Part shown: piece after piece, positions 63,139 through 64,000 of the stretch
How positions within the stretch are numbered: the stretch's first letter is position 1
How the letters are laid out: every line of letters begins with the position of its first letter
From: Nonomuraea solani
Lineage (GTDB): Bacteria > Actinomycetota > Actinomycetes > Streptosporangiales > Streptosporangiaceae
Assembly: GCF_900108335.1 (NCBI RefSeq)
Contig: NZ_FNVT01000004.1
Location: forward strand, 784,096 to 848,095
Length of the DNA: 64,000 bases
Direction of reading: 5' to 3'
The notes under the pieces: model-generated
The model's database searches: none
Told to the model about the DNA's origin: nothing
The model's input: the letters and a program-made list of their open reading frames with translations, nothing else
Translations under genes and position numbers: made by a program

Positions 63139-64000
63139 TGTTCGAGAGGTTCACCGACCGAGCGAGGCGTGTTGTCGTCTTGGCCCAAGAAGAGGCCAGG
63201 ATGCTCAACCACAACTACATCGGCACTGAGCACATTCTTCTTGGTTTGATCCACGAAGGTGAGGGCGTAGCCGCCAAGGCTCTGGAGAGCCTCGGCATCA
63301 GCCTTGAGGGTGTGCGCCAGCAGGTCGAGGAGATCATCGGCCAGGGCCAGTCGGCTCCGTCGGGGCACATTCCGTTCACCCCGCGGGCCAAGAAGGTCCT
63401 CGAGCTGTCGCTCCGTGAGGCTTTGCAGCTGGGTCACAACTACATCGGCACCGAGCACATCCTGCTCGGGCTCATCCGCGAGGGTGAGGGTGTGGCGGCC
63501 CAGGTGCTGGTCAAGCTTGGAGCTGATCTCAACCGTGTCCGGCAGCAGGTCATCCAGCTGCTCCACGGTTACCAGGGCAAGGAGCCGGCCGCGGCGGGCG
63601 GTCCGCAGGAGTCGGCGCCGTCGACCTCCCTGGTGCTCGACCAGTTCGGCCGTAACCTGACCCAGGCGGCCCGTGAGGGCAAGCTGGACCCGGTGATCGG
63701 TCGTGAGAAGGAGATCGAGCGGGTCATGCAGGTCCTCTCGCGGAGGACCAAGAACAACCCGGTGCTGATCGGCGAGCCCGGCGTCGGCAAGACCGCCGTC
63801 GTGGAGGGGCTGTCGCAGAAGATCGTGCGCGGTGAGGTGCCCGAGACGCTGAAGGACAAGCAGCTTTACACGCTTGACCTGGGCGCGTTGGTGGCCGGTT
63901 CGCGTTACCGCGGTGATTTCGAAGAGCGGCTGAAGAAGGTGCTCAAGGAGATCCGCACGCGTGGCGACATCATTTTGTTCATCGACGAGTTGCACACGCT
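63139..64000 (+). CDS. clpC: ATP-dependent Clp protease ATP-binding subunit ClpC (N-terminal part, cut by window edge)
   Basis: The first 287 codons of ClpC, an AAA+ unfoldase that feeds proteins to ClpP. Two Clp-N repeats are visible (YIGTEHILLGLIHEGEG and YIGTEHILLGLIREGEG), then a linker and the first AAA domain: DPVIGREKEIERVMQVL, Walker A GEPGVGKT (212-219) and a Walker B ending in FIDELHTL at the window edge. GAGGAG precedes ATG 63139 by seven bases. The upstream region carries a possible ClgR site. Confidence 0.96.

Overview
The window is a high-GC actinobacterial chromosome segment. It has many GTG and TTG starts, stop/start overlaps of the GTGA and ATGA type, an Lsr2 nucleoid protein, a chaplin-like secreted protein, a SAM-IV type leader and a folE-folP-folB-folK block behind ftsH. 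Gene order and protein style point to the Streptosporangiales (Nonomuraea-like). That placement is inference from reading, not from a database search.

Layout. 1-2.8 kb: a PSP1/RicT-type protein, a secreted tripeptidyl-aminopeptidase-like hydrolase with an in-frame repeat insertion, and tRNA-Thr(CGT). 2.8-9.5 kb is accessory: a phosphotransferase with a duplicated 3' end, a methyltransferase, a decayed propeller gene, a YcxB-like protein, a frameshifted sulfatase, a second phosphotransferase and a DUF305 lipoprotein. 9.56-23.35 kb is a two-armed carbohydrate locus. The plus arm holds a GntR regulator, a sugar ABC importer, a GH38-like glycosidase and a glucarate-dehydratase-like enzyme. The minus arm holds a secreted DUF4185 protein, an aldose-epimerase-like protein and a short-chain dehydrogenase. 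Nearly identical 17-bp palindromes lie in front of both arms. Between them sit an S10 carboxypeptidase, a lipoprotein and an I36-type inhibitor. 23.4-31.7 kb: an ABC-F ATPase, a lipoprotein, a membrane-anchored sigma/anti-sigma-like fusion, an NlpC/P60 hydrolase, pyrophosphatase, a PBP4-type carboxypeptidase and a zinc metalloprotease.

32-39 kb is conserved core: tilS, hpt, ftsH, folE, folP, an NTF2-like gene, folB, folK and a DUF3180 gene, mostly overlapping and probably co-transcribed. 39-47 kb: a membrane acyltransferase coupled to an orphan nuoD, DoxX, a class V aminotransferase behind a SAM-IV riboswitch, TerC, a P450 and a MidA-like methyltransferase. 47-55.4 kb is cofactor supply: a DUF2520 dehydrogenase, panC, a single-ORF nadB-nadC fusion behind a palindrome, coaX, then lysS. 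55.4-64 kb: a P450 divergent from a one-domain HTH gene, an NlpC/P60 gene behind a ydaO (c-di-AMP) riboswitch, a GNAT enzyme, two RDD proteins (one with a long QGYGQQ-type tail), a 48-residue membrane protein, lsr2, about 1.2 kb without genes, and the start of clpC.

The most attractive candidate system is the 9.5-23.3 kb locus. Its gene content fits extracellular cleavage of a D-arabinan- or mannan-like glycan, oligosaccharide import, intracellular trimming, and oxidation and dehydration of the freed sugar, under one GntR regulator. The substrate is inference.
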